Origin: Planctomycetota bacterium
GTDB taxonomy: Bacteria > Planctomycetota > Phycisphaerae > UBA1845
Reading direction: 5' to 3'
NCBI GenBank assembly: GCA_024278775.1
Contig: JAJRSP010000165.1
Location: 1-19,067, forward strand
DNA: 19,067 nucleotides
In this document: piece after piece, positions 15,868-19,067 of the stretch
Position numbering within the stretch: the stretch's first letter is position 1
Layout of the letters: every line of letters starts with the position of its first letter
Program-made: the position numbers and the translations under genes
Notes under the pieces: model-generated
The model's input: the letters and a program-made list of their open reading frames with translations, nothing else
The model's database searches: none
What the model was told of the DNA's origin: nothing

Positions 15868-16551
15868 CTACTCTTCCCGTTGTTTGAGTGGGAAATGTTC
15901 GTGCGTTCCCTCGTGTTTTCGTTTCTCGAAGTCGAACGTATCACCCGGGTTGACGGTGGGGCTTTCTTCGTTGTGGCAAGTCTTGCACGTGGTTTCGTCA
16001 ATCTTTGTGAGCCCCACGGCGTACAATTCTTCCCGCTTATATTTCCGCTTCGATTTCAGAATGTCCTCGAAAACCTTGATGTATCCACTTCCGGGACCAT
16101 GGCAGGATTCGCACCCGACATTTGCCAGCTTCTTGGCCTTCCGGACCGATTTTTTATCACTGGGATCGGGGATGACGTAGCCGCCCGGCTTTCCTAACCC
16201 CACCGTATGACATTTGAGGCATTTCTCATCCTTGGTGAAGTCTTTGTTGACATCAACATTGAACTTTTTCTTGGCCTCTGCATGGGTACCAGGCTTGAGA
16301 ATATCAAACGCATTACCCATCCTGGTCTTTGACCAGCTCTTGTACTGTTTGATGTGACACTTCTTGCACTTCTTGGAGCCCACGTAGGTATAGTTAGAGG
16401 TACCGCCGGTGAGGCCGACGTATGCCATCGCCACCCGATCGACTCCGGCTGGGGCGGCTGCTACCACCGTCCGACTGGAGATCACCGCGATCGTCACACC
16501 AACTGCACAGGAAGCCGCAAAAAACAGCTTTTTTTTCTGACTTGTCACCAT
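15868..16551 (-). CDS. Tetrahaem cytochrome c, c554-like
   Basis: 227 residues from the ATG at 16551, which has GAGGG 8 nt upstream; the open frame continues to 16737 but that stretch reads like noncoding DNA. A signal peptide with a lysine-rich start (MVTSQKKKLFF) and a hydrophobic core ends near residue 33, so the protein is exported. Four CXXCH haem c sites are present: CKKCH 62-66, CLKCH 111-115, CESCH 147-151 (in VGCESCHGPGSGY), and CKTCH 189-193. The order and the GCESCHGPG motif match the cytochrome c554 / multihaem cytochrome family. The lysine-rich sequence predicts a basic protein. It is the last gene after Rieske and cytochrome b, so it probably takes electrons from that complex in the periplasm. 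Enzymatic activity of its own is unlikely. Confidence 0.88.
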   Translation of the reverse strand: MVTSQKKKLFFAASCAVGVTIAVISSRTVVAAAPAGVDRVAMAYVGLTGGTSNYTYVGSKKCKKCHIKQYKSWSKTRMGNAFDILKPGTHAEAKKKFNVDVNKDFTKDEKCLKCHTVGLGKPGGYVIPDPSDKKSVRKAKKLANVGCESCHGPGSGYIKVFEDILKSKRKYKREELYAVGLTKIDETTCKTCHNEESPTVNPGDTFDFEKRKHEGTHEHFPLKQREE

Positions 16552-16559
16552 TGGTTCAT

Positions 16560-16564
16560 CCCTC
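16560..16564 (-). promoter_or_regulatory. Ribosome binding site of the tetrahaem cytochrome gene
   Basis: GAGGG on the minus strand stands 8 bases before the ATG at 16551. It decides the start against the longer open frame, which has no such site and no signal-peptide-like N-terminus. Confidence 0.6.
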
Positions 16565-16585
16565 GAATAGCCACCAGAACAATAA

Positions 16586-16602
16586 CGACTGCACAACAGT
16601 CG
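16586..16602 (-). terminator. Possible weak terminator or leader hairpin after cytochrome b
   Basis: On the minus strand CGACTG TTGTG CAGTCG forms a perfect 6-bp stem with a 5-base loop, followed by the T-rich TTATTGTTCT. It lies about 150 bases past the cytochrome b stop and 35 bases before the cytochrome c start. The stem is short and the tail interrupted, so it could be an attenuator between the two genes or chance. Confidence 0.3.
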
Positions 16603-16755
16603 ATTACACACCGGGGAGTCCTCAGGCACAAGTGCGCGCAGACGAAACCCGATGTGCCGGCAGCAAGTTCCGTGCCAGTGCCGCACACGCGCCCCCGCGC
16701 CGGACGAAACAACCCCGTCCCATTCGCAGCAGATCACCCAGTAGCGTCTGCCCGG

Positions 16756-17934
16756 TCAATGCGACGCTTCCAGGGGCATCCCGTCTTCTCCCTCGACAAT
16801 TTTGTGCGGCCAACCGAGCAAATCAATGTGGTACCGCTGACCAAAGAACGTCTGCTCCGTCTCAGAGATGTGCCCGAGATAGCCGAGGAACAAAGCACCG
16901 AACAGCCCAAGCAATCCGATACTCACCGCAATCGGACGCTTTTTGGGATGCCGCGCCTTGCCGCGATCCAGGAATGGCCAGAAAAACAGCAACGCGAACG
17001 GTATGCCGCAGGCGAAAATACCGATCACGGCACCGTATTCACCCTCGAAATACTTCAGAAGCTGATAACTCGGCAGAAAGTACCATTCCGGTTTGATGTG
17101 AGCTGGTGTGTTCAGCGCGTCGGCCGCTTCGCCAATCTCCCACGGCGCCACCACCGCCAGCGTCACAAGCAGGGCCAAGAGCAGCACGATCACCACGCCC
17201 TCTTTAGCGACGTGCACCGGGAAAAACGGTATCCCATGTTCGGACGGAATCTTCTTTTCTTTGCCGACATCTTCAAGTGTCGCAAGATTGCAAGTCCTCA
17301 TCAGGAACAAGTGGACGGCGATAAGGCCAGCTAGAACCCAAGGGAGAATGATCACGTGAACCACGAAAAACCGCGAAAGTGTTTCGCCGGTCACCGAAAC
17401 GCCGCCGCGCAGGAAATACTGCAACCACCCGCCGATCACCGGCACTTTGTTGGCCGACTCCGTACCTACGGTAGTCGCCCAAAACGCAATCTGATTCCAC
17501 GGCAAGAGATACCCGGTGAAGCCAAACGTAATCGTCACCAGGAACAGCAGCACACCCGTAACCCATGTGAGCTCGCGAGGTCGCTTGTATGACCCCATGA
17601 AAAAGGTGCGAATCATGTGAAACAGCAGCGCCATGATCATCAACGAAGCGCCCCAGGCGTGAACCTGGCGATATAGCCAGCCGAAGTGGACACCACCCGT
17701 AATAAACTGGATAGACTTAAAGGCCTCATCCGGCGTGGGACGGTAGTAGATCAACAGCATGATGCCGGTGAGTGTCTGACTGATAAAGAGCAAAAGCGAC
17801 AAGCTGCCGAACACGTGCAACCAGCCCGTGTGCGGCGGAAGACGCTTGTGAATCTGCTTATCGAGGAAGCCCTCGGCTACCTCAGTATCAAATCGTCTCT
17901 CAAGATATTTGCGCATCGGACCGGGAAATCCCAT
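16756..17934 (-). CDS. Cytochrome b of a bc-type quinol oxidoreductase (fused b6 + subunit IV form)
   Basis: 392 residues from the ATG at 17934, with GAGGA 11 nt upstream; the frame runs on to 18192 through noncoding-looking sequence and into the Rieske gene. Seven membrane segments are visible (about 39-63, 88-112, 123-146, 188-212, 246-266, 299-320, 335-355), four from the b6-like half and three from the subunit IV-like half. Haem ligands are H92/H106 in helix B (13 residues between) and H193/H208 in helix D (14 between, the b6-type spacing). KRPRELTW and TGYLLPWNQ are conserved family blocks, and the quinol-site PEWY is at 282-285. The Cys that binds the extra haem of chloroplast b6 is Val41 here. 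It oxidises quinol in the membrane together with the Rieske protein encoded 77 bases upstream. Confidence 0.93.
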   Translation of the reverse strand: MGFPGPMRKYLERRFDTEVAEGFLDKQIHKRLPPHTGWLHVFGSLSLLLFISQTLTGIMLLIYYRPTPDEAFKSIQFITGGVHFGWLYRQVHAWGASLMIMALLFHMIRTFFMGSYKRPRELTWVTGVLLFLVTITFGFTGYLLPWNQIAFWATTVGTESANKVPVIGGWLQYFLRGGVSVTGETLSRFFVVHVIILPWVLAGLIAVHLFLMRTCNLATLEDVGKEKKIPSEHGIPFFPVHVAKEGVVIVLLLALLVTLAVVAPWEIGEAADALNTPAHIKPEWYFLPSYQLLKYFEGEYGAVIGIFACGIPFALLFFWPFLDRGKARHPKKRPIAVSIGLLGLFGALFLGYLGHISETEQTFFGQRYHIDLLGWPHKIVEGEDGMPLEASH

Positions 17935-17945
17935 TTTCTCTGTCT

Positions 17946-17950
17946 TCCTC
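17946..17950 (-). promoter_or_regulatory. Ribosome binding site of the cytochrome b gene
   Basis: GAGGA on the minus strand, 11 bases before the ATG at 17934. Spacing is on the long side, but this is the only good purine match near a start that agrees with the family N-terminus. Confidence 0.45.
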
Positions 17951-18011
17951 GGATAATATAGTCGCGATCCACTCGCGGGACCCTCACACGCACACCAGCG
18001 CCGTGACGACG

Positions 18012-18458
18012 CTACGCGGGTGCCGACACATAGACCTTCTCGCCCACTTCCTTGATCACATACGGGGGAAGAGGTGCTGGCGGAGGACCGGACACAACAC
18101 TCCCGTCCGCGCCAAACACGGCCGCATGACAAGGACAGATAAATTGTTTCTTGTTTGAATTCCAAGACACCAAGCAACCCAAATGCGTACACGAAGCAGA
18201 AAAAGCCTGGAACCCATTTCGCCCGGATACGACAATCACTGGCTTACCGCCCACCTGTACCTTCACACTCTGCCCGGCCTGCATCTGGGAGGCACCGCTA
18301 ATTTCCACCGCTTCAGCCGCGCTGCCTTTAGCTGCCGGCCAGAGGTACATCAAACCGGGAATCGTTAACGCCATACCAGTCACAGCCGAGAACGCCGCGA
18401 TAAGCCAGTCGAGAAAACCACGACGGGTAGTACCAGTTGTACTATTGGTTTGATTCAT
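18012..18458 (-). CDS. Rieske iron-sulfur protein
   Basis: 148 residues from the ATG at 18458, five bases after the upstream stop; a GTG at 18473 would add five residues and overlap that gene. The N-terminus has a twin-arginine-like signal, TTRRGFLDWLIAAFSAVTG, forming an uncleaved membrane anchor (about 17-40), as usual for Rieske proteins exported folded by Tat. The [2Fe-2S] ligand boxes are both intact: CTHLGC at 90-95 and CPCH at 108-111, followed by GSVVSGPPPAPLPPY, the conserved proline loop. The protein is the electron acceptor from quinol on the periplasmic side and partners the cytochrome b encoded next. It is short, close to the b6f/Firmicutes-like size class. Its linkage between a c-type cytochrome gene and cytochrome b indicates one operon for one complex. 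Confidence 0.95.
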   Translation of the reverse strand: MNQTNSTTGTTRRGFLDWLIAAFSAVTGMALTIPGLMYLWPAAKGSAAEAVEISGASQMQAGQSVKVQVGGKPVIVVSGRNGFQAFSASCTHLGCLVSWNSNKKQFICPCHAAVFGADGSVVSGPPPAPLPPYVIKEVGEKVYVSAPA

Positions 18459-18463
18459 GATAG

Positions 18464-19067
18464 TTAGCCCCACTTCTTCCAGTCACTTGGCATGGGTTTG
18501 ACGTATGCCGACTTAAGCCGCTTATACTTGACATAGAGCAACGCGGAAAACACCAACGAGAACAACCAAATCGGAACTAACGCCTGGTACCGCAACCGCA
18601 AGCCATGTTCGAGGCCGGACAGTTCTTCGTGAACCCGATCGCACACCGCATTGAACTCCACCACCTTCGCCGCCACACGGTCATTGTCCAACGTGTGCTG
18701 AAGCGCCGCAAGTGAAAGCAAGTGCGTCCTGGCCTCGTCAAGCACGAGTCGCTGTTTGCCCACGAGGAGGACGCCCTGGCCTATTCTTTCCAAATACGCA
18801 GCGGTTTCCACGTACTTACGTTCTGCTTTGGCAATCTCATCGAGCAGCACGAATAGCTTCGGCAAACTCTCGTCTTCATCGAGCTCTTCGTGGCACTCGG
18901 TACAACTCGGCAGGGCTTTCTCCATGATCTGCCTGGGGTTGGGGTGTATTGCCGCTGTGATCTCATCCGGTATCGGCGCAGAGTCCGACGTGAGCAGATG
19001 GGCATACCTCTGGATAAGGATACCCGTGGGTTGAGTAATCCGTTCAATGTGATGCGAGTGCGAATCC
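18464..19067 (-). CDS. Membrane-anchored c-type cytochrome, C-terminal part (5' end outside window)
   Basis: The frame is open from the right edge down to TAA 18464, giving 200 visible residues; an ATG at 18925 is internal because the codons upstream read on without a stop (ERITQPTGILIQRYAHLL and so on). One haem c site, SCTECHEE, is visible at residues 55-59, and histidines near the cut end (SHSHH) could be ligands of other haems. A mostly helical, charged stretch follows, then one membrane segment near the C-terminus (about 163-179, PIWLFSLVFSALLYV) and a basic tail. I do not recognise a specific family. The C-terminal anchor and position immediately upstream of Rieske suggest a multihaem cytochrome subunit of the bc complex that stands in for cytochrome c1. 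Haem number cannot be told from this fragment. Confidence 0.72.
   Translation of the reverse strand, partial: DSHSHHIERITQPTGILIQRYAHLLTSDSAPIPDEITAAIHPNPRQIMEKALPSCTECHEELDEDESLPKLFVLLDEIAKAERKYVETAAYLERIGQGVLLVGKQRLVLDEARTHLLSLAALQHTLDNDRVAAKVVEFNAVCDRVHEELSGLEHGLRLRYQALVPIWLFSLVFSALLYVKYKRLKSAYVKPMPSDWKKWG

Larger units (their letters stand above)
16552..16755. other. Noncoding gap between cytochrome b and the tetrahaem cytochrome
   Basis: 204 bases without a believable gene. It contains the ribosome binding site of the cytochrome c gene and a short hairpin. Its length leaves room for a separate promoter, so the cytochrome may be expressed at a different level from the Rieske/cytochrome b genes. 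No clear promoter was recognised. Confidence 0.5.

Noticed and set aside
16552..16737. N-terminal extension of the tetrahaem cytochrome to 16737
   Set aside because: The extension would bury the signal peptide behind 62 residues of non-conserved sequence; the ATG at 16551 has a ribosome binding site.

Overview
The window looks like a chromosomal segment of a planctomycete, probably of the Phycisphaerae type. Three things point there: a small membrane protein with the C-terminal CxxCGYNLRG...CxxCG zinc ribbon that is abundant in that group, a long moxR/DUF58/VWA/BatD/TPR operon, and a quinol:cytochrome c oxidoreductase built with multihaem cytochromes. The assignment is inference from family knowledge; no rRNA or tRNA lies in the window. 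Apart from the partial first gene, every gene I accept is on the minus strand, so transcription runs from high to low coordinates.

Right end (about 19067 to 15868): a respiratory module. In order of transcription it holds a membrane-anchored c-type cytochrome (cut by the window edge), a Rieske iron-sulfur protein, a full-length cytochrome b with b6-like haem spacing, and a small tetrahaem cytochrome c. Together they suggest a cytochrome bc complex that passes electrons to multihaem proteins instead of a classical cytochrome c1.

Middle right (15867 to 12499): a cell-envelope glycan module. It has a heptosyltransferase II-like gene broken by an apparent single-base frameshift, a WaaP/Kdo-kinase-like lipopolysaccharide kinase, and a WaaG-like family 4 glycosyltransferase coupled to the kinase by a TTGA overlap. 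A long imperfect hairpin lies between the respiratory and glycan modules.

Middle (12498 to 10117): one signalling protein with a degenerate receiver, PAS, GAF, an H-less histidine-kinase-like helix pair and an intact receiver. Noncoding stretches lie on both sides, and the left one separates it from the next operon.

Left (10116 to 1116): an eight-gene moxR-bat operon: MoxR AAA+ ATPase, DUF58 protein, short BatD-like lipoprotein, two membrane VWA proteins, a TPR protein with a Gln/Asp/Lys-rich tail, BatD, and a TPR-SH3 BatE-like protein. Five of the seven junctions are 1 to 4 nt stop/start overlaps, so the proteins are probably made in fixed ratio as a membrane complex in which MoxR remodels VWA proteins. 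Beyond it are the zinc-ribbon membrane protein and, converging from the left edge, the end of a SEC-C motif protein.

No CRISPR array, insertion sequence, phage gene or RNA gene was found. The most noteworthy items are the frameshifted heptosyltransferase, the unusual signalling protein, the homologous C-terminal domain shared by two proteins of the bat operon, and the b6-like cytochrome b with multihaem partners.
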